Origin: Candidatus Woesearchaeota archaeon CG10_big_fil_rev_8_21_14_0_10_32_24 | Lineage (GTDB): Archaea > Nanobdellota > Nanobdellia > Woesearchaeales > GW2011-AR9 | Assembly (NCBI GenBank): GCA_002763025.1 | Contig: PCYG01000018.1 | Coordinates: 1 to 10,880 of the forward strand | Direction: 5' to 3' | DNA: 10,880 nt | Shown: one piece after another, positions 1 to 5,817 of the stretch | Layout: every line of letters starts with the position of its first letter | How positions within the stretch are numbered: position 1 is the stretch's first letter | The notes under the pieces: generated by a model | What the model saw: only the letters and a program-made list of their open reading frames with translations | What the model was told of the DNA's origin: nothing | The model's database searches: none | Translations under genes and position numbers: made by a program

Positions 1-14
1 AAAAAAGGTTAAAA

Positions 15-161
15 ATGTCATTTGAAGAAAAAAGGGATTGGATTTCTTATGGAAAATGGATGATTTCACTTACACCGTTGGATGTCACCCAAAAACGATA
101 CCTTTATAAACAACCTGCTTTTCTTTTACATATTCAGCCCGAGTTCACGCGTTTAGGGTAG
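15..161 (+). CDS. Doubtful 48-aa ORF upstream of the ribosomal operon
   Basis: An ATG at 15 opens a 48-codon frame ending in TAG at 159-161. The frame is also open upstream to the window edge, so it could be the 3' end of a gene that begins outside the window. The product begins M-S-F-E-E-K-R and ends F-T-R-L-G, and I recognise no family or motif in it. The best TATA candidate for the ribosomal operon (103-110) lies inside the frame, which argues against a conserved coding role unless this is the tail of a neighbouring gene. No convincing ribosome binding site is visible before the ATG. It is listed because nothing else explains this stretch. Confidence 0.15.
   Translation: MSFEEKRDWISYGKWMISLTPLDVTQKRYLYKQPAFLLHIQPEFTRLG
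95..110 (+). promoter_or_regulatory. Candidate BRE/TATA promoter of the ribosomal protein operon
   Basis: The sequence acgataccTTTATAAA (95-110) has a TATA-box core TTTATAAA at 103-110 preceded by a BRE-like stretch. Archaeal transcription usually starts about 25 nt downstream, which would put the start near 132 and give a leader of roughly 60 nt before the S13 ATG at 192. A GGTAGGT-like stretch at about 156-162 is too far from the ATG to be a normal Shine-Dalgarno site. The TATA octamer is self-complementary, so direction is inferred only from the downstream operon. Confidence 0.45.
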
Positions 162-191
162 GTAAAGTGAATTCTCTGAAAATTATATAAT

Positions 192-659
192 ATGGCAGAA
201 AACCAAGATACTTACAAACACATTGTACGGATTGCGAATGTAGACGTACCAGGTGAAAAGGCTGTAAAAATTGCGCTTACTAAAATTAAAGGTGTAGGTA
301 TGCAGTTTGCTGACATCGTATGTACATTAGCTCATGTTGAAAAAAATCAAAAGATGGGAACACTTACTGATTCACAAATTCTAAAATTAAATGAAATTGT
401 TAAAAATCCTCAATCTGCAGGCATGCCTGACTGGATGTTAAATAGACGAAAAGATTATGAAACTGGTGAAAATAAACACATTTTAACAGGCGATTTAATT
501 TTTACACTTGACAATGATCTTAAACGATTAAAAAAGATCAAATCATTACGTGGTGTACGTCATGGTAAAAAATTACCTGTACGGGGACAACGAACACGAT
601 CAAACTTCAGGAAAACCAAAGGAAAGGTTGTTGGAGTTAAAAAGAAAGGTAAAAAATAA
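192..659 (+). CDS. rps13: 30S ribosomal protein S13 (uS13)
   Basis: This is small-subunit protein uS13, which sits in the head of the 30S subunit and contacts 5S/23S rRNA bridges and P-site tRNA. The 155-aa product has the uS13 features: the N-terminal I-V-R-I-A-N-V-D-V-P-G segment, the helix-hairpin-helix around I-K-G-V-G (residues about 33-40), and the diagnostic R-G-V-R-H-G-K-K-L-P-V-R-G-Q-R-T-R-S-N block near residues 119-138. A lysine-rich tail follows. Length fits archaeal S13 (about 150 aa), which is longer than bacterial S13. An in-frame TGA at 177-179 lies close upstream, so ATG 192 is the natural start, although no good Shine-Dalgarno precedes it. It is the first gene of the operon, and its stop is 2 nt from the S4 start. 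Confidence 0.97.
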   Translation: MAENQDTYKHIVRIANVDVPGEKAVKIALTKIKGVGMQFADIVCTLAHVEKNQKMGTLTDSQILKLNEIVKNPQSAGMPDWMLNRRKDYETGENKHILTGDLIFTLDNDLKRLKKIKSLRGVRHGKKLPVRGQRTRSNFRKTKGKVVGVKKKGKK

Positions 660-661
660 GA

Positions 662-1300
662 ATGGGAGATCCAAAAAAATTAAGGAAAAAGTACGCAACA
701 CCAAGACACCCATGGAATAAGATTGCAATTGAAACAGAAAAAGTAATTGTAAAAGATTATGGTTTAGGAAAGAAGCAAGAAATTATGATTGCAAATTCAT
801 TCTTAAAAAAATATAAATATATCGCAAAAAAATTAATTGCATCACAAACAGCACAATCAGAAGTAGAAAAAGTACAAGTTCTTGGAAAATTACAAGGTTT
901 AGGCTTATTGACAATGGATGCAGAATTAGATCAAATTCTTGCATTAGATGTTAAAAGTATCTTAAACCGAAGAATCCAGAGTGTATTATTCAGAAAAGGT
1001 TTAGCACGAACTATGAGGCAAGCACGTCAATTTATTGTTCATAGGCATGTCGCAATTGGTGATAAAGAAATTACATTTCCTTCATACTTAATTTCATTAG
1101 AAGAAGAAACACATCTTAATTTTAGAGGTAAATCAACATTATCTAATGAGGATCATCCTGAACGAAAAAATCAGGCTAAAGAAATTCATAAAGAAGCTGA
1201 AGCAGTAAAACCAATTAAAACTGAAAAGGTTGAATCTGCTAAAGAACTTGAAGATATAGCAATGAGTGAAAAAGAATTAGAAGAGGTACAAGTAGAATGA
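662..1300 (+). CDS. rps4: 30S ribosomal protein S4 (uS4)
   Basis: This is uS4, a primary 16S rRNA-binding assembly protein. The product opens with the archaeal/eukaryotic signature [18 protein letters not shown]. The S4 RNA-binding domain spans about residues 102-160 ([17 protein letters not shown], then [13 protein letters not shown]). At 212 aa it carries a C-terminal extension (about 165-212) rich in K and E that is predicted to be helical or disordered. Such tails vary between archaeal lineages and it is not part of the core fold. The gene follows S13 by 2 nt and its ATGA stop overlaps the S11 start by 4 nt, which suggests translational coupling. Confidence 0.97.
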   Translation: MGDPKKLRKKYATPRHPWNKIAIETEKVIVKDYGLGKKQEIMIANSFLKKYKYIAKKLIASQTAQSEVEKVQVLGKLQGLGLLTMDAELDQILALDVKSILNRRIQSVLFRKGLARTMRQARQFIVHRHVAIGDKEITFPSYLISLEEETHLNFRGKSTLSNEDHPERKNQAKEIHKEAEAVKPIKTEKVESAKELEDIAMSEKELEEVQVE

Positions 1301-1779
1301 GTCCGGCACCACCACAAAATAGAGGACCTCCACGAAGAAGACCGGATCAAAATAGAAATCAAGATAGAAATTCAGCACCTAGATTTGTTAAAAATATGAG
1401 GTGGGGTGTTGCACATATTTATTCTTCATATAACAACACAATTATCACAATTACAGATATTACTGGTACAGAAACAATTGCACGTTCATCTGGTGGGCAA
1501 ATTGTGAAGTCTGACCGATTAGAAAGTTCACCTTCTGCAGCAATGGGTGCAGTAAAAAAGGTTGCTGAAATTTGTAAAGAAAAGGGAATTAATGGTTTAT
1601 ATATTAGAGTAAGAGCAAAAGGTGGTCACAATGGCCCTAAAAGTCCAGGTCCTGGAGCTCAAGCAGCAATTAGATCACTATCACGAATCGGTATGAGAAT
1701 TGGTAAAATTGAAGAAGTAACTCCTGAACCTCATAATGGTTGTAGAGCTAAAGGAGGACGGCGAGGCCGTAGAGTTTAA
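1297..1779 (+). CDS. rps11: 30S ribosomal protein S11 (uS11)
   Basis: This is uS11, a platform protein near the mRNA exit/E site. The core from about residue 34 ([19 protein letters not shown]) to the C-terminus ([14 protein letters not shown], then T-P-x-P-H-N-G-C-R) is a full match to the family. The 160-aa protein has an N-terminal extension (residues 1-30) made almost wholly of P, R, N, Q and D, probably disordered and RNA-contacting. A GAGGT ribosome binding site at 1283-1287 lies 9 nt before ATG 1297, inside the S4 tail, and supports this start. The start overlaps the S4 stop (ATGA). Confidence 0.97.
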   Translation: MSPAPPQNRGPPRRRPDQNRNQDRNSAPRFVKNMRWGVAHIYSSYNNTIITITDITGTETIARSSGGQIVKSDRLESSPSAAMGAVKKVAEICKEKGINGLYIRVRAKGGHNGPKSPGPGAQAAIRSLSRIGMRIGKIEEVTPEPHNGCRAKGGRRGRRV

Positions 1780-1782
1780 ATT

Positions 1783-2553
1783 ATGAAATTAGAAAAACTT
1801 CAGGATAAGAAAAAGGACGGAAAGTTAACTTTCTTAATGAAAGGAACAAACGAAGTGTTTGCAAACACCGTACGAAGATTAATCTTAGATGAAGTACCAA
1901 CATTAGCTGTAGAAGACGTTGAAATCAAAGAGAACTCTTCCGCATTATTTGATGAGATGTTAGCATTACGTTTAGGATTATTACCAATCAAAACAGATTT
2001 GAAAAGTTATAGACTTCCTGAAAACGAAGCAGAAATCGCAGAAAAAAGTGCACGATGTACATTACAAATTAAATTGAAATCATCTAAAAAAGGCGATGTT
2101 TTAGCTGGAGAAGCTGAAAGTAGTGATCCAAAATGTACTTTTGTTCATGAAGAAATGCCTGTTGTACGATTATTAGCAAAACAAAAACTTGATGTAACCA
2201 TGACAGCTGTAATGGGCCAAGGGAAAGAACATGTAAAATGGGCTCCTGGTTGGGCATTCTATAGAAAAGTAGCTGACATTAAGGTTGGAAAAGTTGATGT
2301 AGAAGCTTTAGCAAAAATTAACAAAGATGGTGTCTTTAAAATTAGTGCTGGTAAAGTTACTGTTGATCAAGAGAAAGTATATCAAAGTTATCTACTTGAA
2401 CAATATGATAATTTAGAAGGTATTGACATCACATATTCCGATGACATTATATTCAACTTAGAAAGTTGGGGACAATTAAGTTGTAAAGAGATCTTAGCAG
2501 AAGCTGCAGATATCTTAATTAACAAAGTAGAAGAAATGGAGAAATTAATCTAA
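1783..2553 (+). CDS. rpoD: DNA-directed RNA polymerase subunit D (Rpo3), without Fe-S cysteines
   Basis: This is archaeal Rpo3, the homologue of eukaryotic RPB3/RPAC1 and bacterial alpha-NTD, which forms the assembly platform with Rpo11, Rpo10 and Rpo12. The dimerisation domain shows N-E-V-F-A-N-T-V-R-R-L-I-L-D-E-V-P (residues about 23-39) and A-L-R-L-G-L-L-P-I (61-69). Length (256 aa) is normal. The stretch at about 165-200 (K-I-N-K-D-G-V-F-K-I-S-A-G-K-V-T-V-D) aligns by eye with the ferredoxin-like insertion of archaeal Rpo3, but it holds no cysteine. The only cysteines in the protein are C92, C118 and C234, so no Fe-S cluster is expected. The gene starts 3 nt after S11, and its TAATG junction overlaps L18e by 1 nt. 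Confidence 0.96.
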   Translation: MKLEKLQDKKKDGKLTFLMKGTNEVFANTVRRLILDEVPTLAVEDVEIKENSSALFDEMLALRLGLLPIKTDLKSYRLPENEAEIAEKSARCTLQIKLKSSKKGDVLAGEAESSDPKCTFVHEEMPVVRLLAKQKLDVTMTAVMGQGKEHVKWAPGWAFYRKVADIKVGKVDVEALAKINKDGVFKISAGKVTVDQEKVYQSYLLEQYDNLEGIDITYSDDIIFNLESWGQLSCKEILAEAADILINKVEEMEKLI

Positions 2554-2903
2554 TGAGAGGTTCAACTAACTATCAAATGCAAGTTCTTTTGAATGAACTT
2601 GAACCTAAAGCTATTGAAAGTTTATTCTGGAAACGTGTATTAAAGGACTTAAAAAAACCATCTCGTCAACGTAGAACTGTAAATGTGTATAAGATTGATA
2701 AATATGCACGTGAAGGTGAAATTATTTTAGTACCAGGAAAAGTGTTAAGTCTTGGTGAAATGAGTAAAAAAGTGGATGTTGCTGCATTCAATTTTTCAGG
2801 AGAAGCTAAGAAAAAGATTGAAAAAGCAAATGGAAAAATTATGACAATCAGAGAATTATTACAACAAAATCCGGAAGGAAAAAAAGTGAGGATTTTAGGA
2901 TAA
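2553..2903 (+). CDS. rpl18e: 50S ribosomal protein L18e (eL18)
   Basis: This is eL18, a large-subunit protein shared by archaea and eukaryotes and absent from bacteria (fold related to bacterial L15). The 116-aa product has the typical short archaeal length. Visible family blocks include F-W-K-R-V-L-K-D-L-K-K-P-S-R-Q-R-R-T-V-N (residues about 26-45), the glycine turn V-P-G-K-V-L-S-L-G near 60-68, and A-F-N-F-S-G-E-A-K-K-K-I near 78-89. The start overlaps the Rpo3 stop by one base (TAATG), which fits co-translation in the operon. L13 follows 1 nt after its stop. Confidence 0.95.
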   Translation: MRGSTNYQMQVLLNELEPKAIESLFWKRVLKDLKKPSRQRRTVNVYKIDKYAREGEIILVPGKVLSLGEMSKKVDVAAFNFSGEAKKKIEKANGKIMTIRELLQQNPEGKKVRILG

Positions 2904-2904
2904 A

Positions 2905-3333
2905 ATGAAAATTTATAACGGTGAAGGAATGCTACTTGGACGTCTCGCAACATATATTGCAAAAGATGCTCTTTTAGGTGAAGAAGTAAAAGTTGTAAAT
3001 TGTGCGCAAATTATGATTAGTGGTAGAAAAGTAACTTCCTTTGATCATGAGAAAGAACGAAGAGCACGAAAAGGATATCCTACCAAAAGTGCAAAACATA
3101 TCCGTTTATCTGATAGATTTGTTCGTAGAGCAATAAGAGGTATGTTACCTTGGAAACAAACACGTGGAAGAGAAGCATACAAAAGAGTAATGTGTTATAC
3201 AACAATTCCTGCAGAATTAGAAGGGCAAGAAATGATTACAATTGAATCAGCATCAGTTCAAAAATTACCAACCTTAAAATATATCACAGTTGGTCAATTA
3301 ATGAAACATTTATTAGGTGGTAACGAAGAATGA
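2905..3333 (+). CDS. rpl13: 50S ribosomal protein L13 (uL13)
   Basis: This is uL13, an early-assembly 23S rRNA-binding protein. At 142 aa it matches archaeal uL13. Conserved blocks are G-R-L-A-T-Y-I-A-K-D-A-L-L-G-E (residues about 12-26), V-V-N-C-A-Q-I-M-I-S-G (31-41), the basic segment A-R-K-G-Y-P-T-K-S, and R-R-A-I-R-G-M-L-P-W-K near 73-83. It begins 1 nt after L18e, and its TGA overlaps the S9 ATG (ATGA, 4 nt). Confidence 0.96.
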   Translation: MKIYNGEGMLLGRLATYIAKDALLGEEVKVVNCAQIMISGRKVTSFDHEKERRARKGYPTKSAKHIRLSDRFVRRAIRGMLPWKQTRGREAYKRVMCYTTIPAELEGQEMITIESASVQKLPTLKYITVGQLMKHLLGGNEE

Positions 3334-3722
3334 AAGTAATTCAGACTCAAGGAAAGCGAAAACAAGCAATGGCACGTGCATCTTTACGTGAAGGTAAAGG
3401 TAACGTAAAAATTAACGGTCAGTATTTAGATAATTATAGCACAGAAATTTCTCGTTTACGTGTTAAAGAACCTTTAGTATTAGTGGGAGATGTAGCACAG
3501 AAAGTTAATATTGATGTTACTGTTGTTGGTGGCGGAGAAAATGGTCAAGCTGATGCAGCAAGATTAGCTATTGCAAGAGCTTTAGTAGCTTATAATAAAG
3601 ATTTTAAAAAAATCTTTGATGAGTATGATCGTTTATTATTAGTGGCGGATGTAAGACTTAAAGAAGTATGTAAACCAAATGATTCAAAAGCTCGTGCAAA
3701 AAGACAAAAATCATACAGATAG
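3330..3722 (+). CDS. rps9: 30S ribosomal protein S9 (uS9)
   Basis: This is uS9, whose C-terminal tail reaches toward P-site tRNA. The 130-aa protein shows the archaeal N-terminus (Q-T-Q-G-K-R-K-Q-A-M-A-R-A), the G-G-G-E-N-G-Q-A-D-A-A-R-L-A-I-A-R-A-L block near residues 67-85, and the conserved terminal K-A-R-A-K-R-Q-K-S-Y-R with its final arginine. The start overlaps the L13 stop by 4 nt and is preceded by an AGGTGG ribosome binding site at 3315-3320, 9 nt upstream. The next gene starts 1 nt after its stop. Confidence 0.97.
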   Translation: MKVIQTQGKRKQAMARASLREGKGNVKINGQYLDNYSTEISRLRVKEPLVLVGDVAQKVNIDVTVVGGGENGQADAARLAIARALVAYNKDFKKIFDEYDRLLLVADVRLKEVCKPNDSKARAKRQKSYR

Positions 3723-3723
3723 A

Positions 3724-4008
3724 ATGGCAAACGATATTATTACACTTAGTAGAATTGGAAAGGACATCGTAGCAGCATTCCAGTTTGGATCTCAATCTAT
3801 TCAACCAGTAAATGGTAAGAATATGTATGAAGCTATTGATCGTACAAGAATGGCAGTAGTTGGTGCTGATTTTCAAGGAATTGTCCAACCAACTTACCAT
3901 CATGTTAACATTAATCTTGTTGGAATAACTGAAAAAGAAGGTCATCTTTTTGGTAAAGGAATCGCATCTTCAGGATATACGAACTATTCTTTAGGAGGAT
4001 CACAATGA
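3724..4008 (+). CDS. Unrecognised 94-aa protein between S9 and Rpo10
   Basis: I do not recognise this family. The 94-aa product begins M-A-N-D-I-I-T-L-S-R-I-G-K-D and ends T-N-Y-S-L-G-G-S-Q. It contains no cysteine, signal peptide or membrane segment. By eye the first ~45 residues suit a helical and short-strand region, and residues about 45-90 (V-V-G-A-D-F-Q-G-I-V, then H-V-N-I-N-L-V-G-I) look strand-rich with several glycines. ATG 3724 is chosen because it lies 1 nt after the S9 stop; an alternative in-frame start at 3679 would add 15 residues that overlap S9. The stop overlaps the Rpo10 ATG (ATGA). Same strand, no gap and AT-rich codon use like its neighbours all argue that it is a real operon member. 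It is not Rpo6/RpoK, whose sequence is quite different. A ribosome- or RNAP-linked role is inference from position only. Confidence 0.85.
   Translation: MANDIITLSRIGKDIVAAFQFGSQSIQPVNGKNMYEAIDRTRMAVVGADFQGIVQPTYHHVNINLVGITEKEGHLFGKGIASSGYTNYSLGGSQ
3994..3998 (+). promoter_or_regulatory. Shine-Dalgarno site of Rpo10
   Basis: GGAGG lies 6 nt before the ATG at 4005, within the 3' end of the preceding 94-aa gene. It is the strongest ribosome binding site in the operon and fixes the Rpo10 start. It also shows that the organism keeps a canonical anti-Shine-Dalgarno sequence while many other genes here have weak or no sites. Confidence 0.75.
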
Positions 4009-4202
4009 TTATACCAATTAGATGCTTTACATGTGGAAAACCCGTAGGTCACTTATGGGAGCAGTATAACAACCAGTTACAGAAAGGAGATCATGCTAAG
4101 AAAGCTTTAGATGATGCTGGTTTAGAAAGATATTGTTGCCGAGGTTTATTCATGGGTCATGTTGACTTAATTGATATCGCTGGTGCTTTTAAGAAAGCAT
4201 AG
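4005..4202 (+). CDS. rpoN: DNA-directed RNA polymerase subunit N (Rpo10)
   Basis: This is the small zinc-binding RNAP subunit Rpo10 (RPB10 homologue), which joins the Rpo3-Rpo11 platform to the large subunits. The 65-aa product has the full signature: I-I-P-I-R-C-F-T-C-G-K-P-V-G with the first zinc pair (C8, C11), and R-Y-C-C-R with the second adjacent pair, followed by D-L-I-D-I. Length is typical. It is the last gene of the operon. Two oligo-T tracts follow directly, and neither Rpo6 (RpoK) nor S2, frequent downstream partners in other archaea, is found after it in this window. Co-transcription with Rpo3 agrees with both being platform subunits. Confidence 0.97.
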   Translation: MIIPIRCFTCGKPVGHLWEQYNNQLQKGDHAKKALDDAGLERYCCRGLFMGHVDLIDIAGAFKKA

Positions 4203-4240
4203 GTTTGTTTTTTTTGGATAATCATAAGTTTGTTTTTTCT
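4201..4240 (+). terminator. Oligo-T transcription terminator (two tracts)
   Basis: Directly after the Rpo10 stop, a T8 run (4208-4215) and a T6 run (4233-4238) occur, each preceded by a near-identical A-R-G-TTTG context (4201-4207 and 4226-4232). Archaeal RNAP terminates at such oligo-T tracts without needing a stem-loop, and no strong hairpin is visible here. The duplicated arrangement suggests a primary tract and a back-up tract for the highly transcribed ribosomal operon. Confidence 0.6.
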
Positions 4241-4254
4241 TATTAATATTATAT

Positions 4255-4422
4255 ATTTATTTTATAATTATGAAATTGTTATTATTATTATGTTCTTCTT
4301 ATGATTATTATTATGTTCTAATTGATTTATTTTATAATTATGAAATTGTTATTATTATTATTAATTTATGATCTAATTATTATTATATTATTCTTCTTAT
4401 GATTATTATGTTCTAATTGATT
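4255..4422. repeat. Duplicated ~70-bp AT-rich intergenic unit with a 36-bp perfect repeat
   Basis: A 36-bp sequence starting ATTTATTTTATAATTATGAA occurs identically at 4255-4290 and 4325-4360, offset 70 bp. A second element starting TTCTTCTTATGATTATTA and ending GTTCTAATTGATT occurs at 4293-4327 and again at 4391-4422; the two copies differ by one ATT triplet. The order A-B-A-(30 bp)-B indicates a tandem duplication of a ~70-bp unit followed by an insertion or expansion in the second copy. ATT/ATTATT microsatellite runs fill the rest. No coding frame or RNA gene is visible. Confidence 0.85.
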
Positions 4423-4442
4423 CTTTTTAAGACATATTTTCT

Positions 4443-4458
4443 CGGAAACTATTTAAAC
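4443..4458 (+). promoter_or_regulatory. BRE/TATA promoter for the envelope gene pair
   Basis: CGGAAACTATTTAAAC holds a BRE-like CGGAAAC followed by the TATA-like core TATTTAAA (4450-4457). Its centre lies about 26-27 nt before ATG 4480, the distance at which archaeal transcription starts, so the mRNA should be leaderless or nearly so. No Shine-Dalgarno site precedes ATG 4480, which agrees. This spacing is the main reason for choosing ATG 4480 over the upstream TTG at 4417, which lies before the promoter. Confidence 0.7.
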
Positions 4459-4479
4459 ACTAACTATTTTAGAATTATT

Positions 4480-5817
4480 ATGCAAAAAAGAGGACAGATA
4501 ACGGTGTTTATTATAATTGGTATTATAATGTTATTCGTAACTGCAAGTATTATTTTAATTGTAAATTCTTCAAATGTAATGGAATCTAATGTTAATAAAC
4601 AATTTGATACAAAAAGTGTAGAAGATTTTGTAGAAAATTGTCTGGAAAATTCTGTTAATAAAGCACTTCATGTTACATTATTAAAAGGGGGATATGAATT
4701 TTCTACTGCACCTTATTTCAAATTTGAAAATGAACCCGTTGTTCCTTATTATCTTCATGAAGGAAAAATGAAATTCCCTTCAATTGAAAAAATCCAAGAT
4801 GAAACTTCACATGTTGTTCTTCCTTATTTTGAAAAGTGTATTGATAATTTTTCTGTTTATGAAAAACAGGGATTTCAAGTTCAGAAAGATGAAATAGATT
4901 TAGAAATACTTTTTACTGAGAAAAAAACAACTTTATCCCTTTCCTTCCCTTTTGTTCTTAGTAAAGGATCAATTTCTAATGAATATGATCTTTTTAATGT
5001 TGTTTTACCAATTGATTTCTTTAATGCATATCATAAAATGAAACAATTTTTATTATTACAAAAAGAAGAAAATGAATATTTCCTTATGAGTGACCTTTAT
5101 GATATCATTGATGATGATTTTGAGATACAATTTTTGGATTATGGAGAAAATGGAGAGACATATGTTCTAGATTTACTTATTGATTCTAATTTAAACGAAG
5201 ATCCTTTTATTTATCGTAGTGCAATAAAATTTAATTGGGATAATATAGAATATGATGAAAATTCAATTATAGAGAAAGGAGATTTTGAAGATACTCGTTT
5301 ATTTTCAATTAATAAAATGGAAGAGTGGAATATTACATCACCAGGCACTTATACATATCAAGTAGATGCAACAGGAGAAAATTTAATATATGAAATGCAA
5401 CCAGAAACTCAAATAATTAATTCAGAAACTGGTTTGATTACAATCAATACAAATGATTTTCCAAATGATATTTATCAATTTTATATTACTGTTAAAGATG
5501 GTTCTGGTAATATACGACAAGCTCCTATTATTATCAATATAAATACAAATGATGGATCTCTTCCTATCATTAGACCTACTATAGACCAAAAAGTGAAGGT
5601 ACTTCAAGATTATAAATATAAAGTAGAAATTTCAAATATTGAATCAGGGCCATTTACTTTTAATACTGAATCTTATCTTTTAAATATTAATAATACATCT
5701 GGAGAGATATTATTTAAACCTCGAAGTATTGATGTAGGTAATCATGAAATCATGGTATTTGTAGAAAATGAACATGGAGAAACATGGACATTATGGAATT
5801 TGGAGGTCACAAAGTGA
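4480..5817 (+). CDS. Pilin-like signal-anchored surface protein with two cadherin/He_PIG-like domains
   Basis: The 445-aa product starts M-Q-K-R-G-Q-I-T-V-F followed by a hydrophobic segment (residues about 7-28). This resembles archaeal class III signal sequences, where a prepilin peptidase cuts between G and Q, leaving the hydrophobic helix as an anchor or pilus core. Residues about 40-275 form an unrecognised mixed region with two cysteines (C54, C120). Residues about 278-356 and 362-443 look like two immunoglobulin-fold modules of the cadherin-like/He_PIG type, with motifs such as Y-T-Y-Q-V-D-A, L-I-Y-E-M, S-x-T-G-x-I and Y-Q-F-Y-I-T-V-K-D. An adhesin or protein-interaction role outside the cell is inferred. 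The start at ATG 4480 fits the leaderless promoter. The stop overlaps the GTG start of the next gene, so the two products are probably made together. Class III processing is not proven, and a simple N-terminal anchor is the alternative. Confidence 0.8.
   Translation: MQKRGQITVFIIIGIIMLFVTASIILIVNSSNVMESNVNKQFDTKSVEDFVENCLENSVNKALHVTLLKGGYEFSTAPYFKFENEPVVPYYLHEGKMKFPSIEKIQDETSHVVLPYFEKCIDNFSVYEKQGFQVQKDEIDLEILFTEKKTTLSLSFPFVLSKGSISNEYDLFNVVLPIDFFNAYHKMKQFLLLQKEENEYFLMSDLYDIIDDDFEIQFLDYGENGETYVLDLLIDSNLNEDPFIYRSAIKFNWDNIEYDENSIIEKGDFEDTRLFSINKMEEWNITSPGTYTYQVDATGENLIYEMQPETQIINSETGLITINTNDFPNDIYQFYITVKDGSGNIRQAPIIININTNDGSLPIIRPTIDQKVKVLQDYKYKVEISNIESGPFTFNTESYLLNINNTSGEILFKPRSIDVGNHEIMVFVENEHGETWTLWNLEVTK
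5802..5807 (+). promoter_or_regulatory. Shine-Dalgarno site that fixes a GTG start
   Basis: GGAGGT lies 6 nt before GTG 5814, inside the end of the preceding gene. It supports GTG 5814 over the in-frame ATG at 5784. Starting at GTG also puts a normal signal peptide at the very N-terminus, and the GTGA overlap is typical of coupled genes. Confidence 0.8.

Noticed and set aside
130..170. Possible tRNA or small RNA suggested by the GAGTTCACGC and CCC...GGG elements
   Set aside because: No anticodon arm, acceptor pairing or full T-arm could be formed. Treated as operon leader.
4255..4422. CRISPR array
   Set aside because: Only two copies of each element, with no regular spacers, very low complexity and no cas genes. 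This is a tandem duplication.
4417..4479. Upstream TTG start adding 21 residues to the pilin-like protein
   Set aside because: The TTG lies before the TATA box at 4450-4457, and the added residues would bury the R-G-Q signal sequence. ATG 4480 has exact leaderless spacing.
5784..5813. ATG start adding 10 residues to the secreted 747-aa protein
   Set aside because: GTG 5814 has a GGAGGT site 6 nt upstream, gives a GTGA overlap with the preceding gene, and starts directly at a normal signal peptide.
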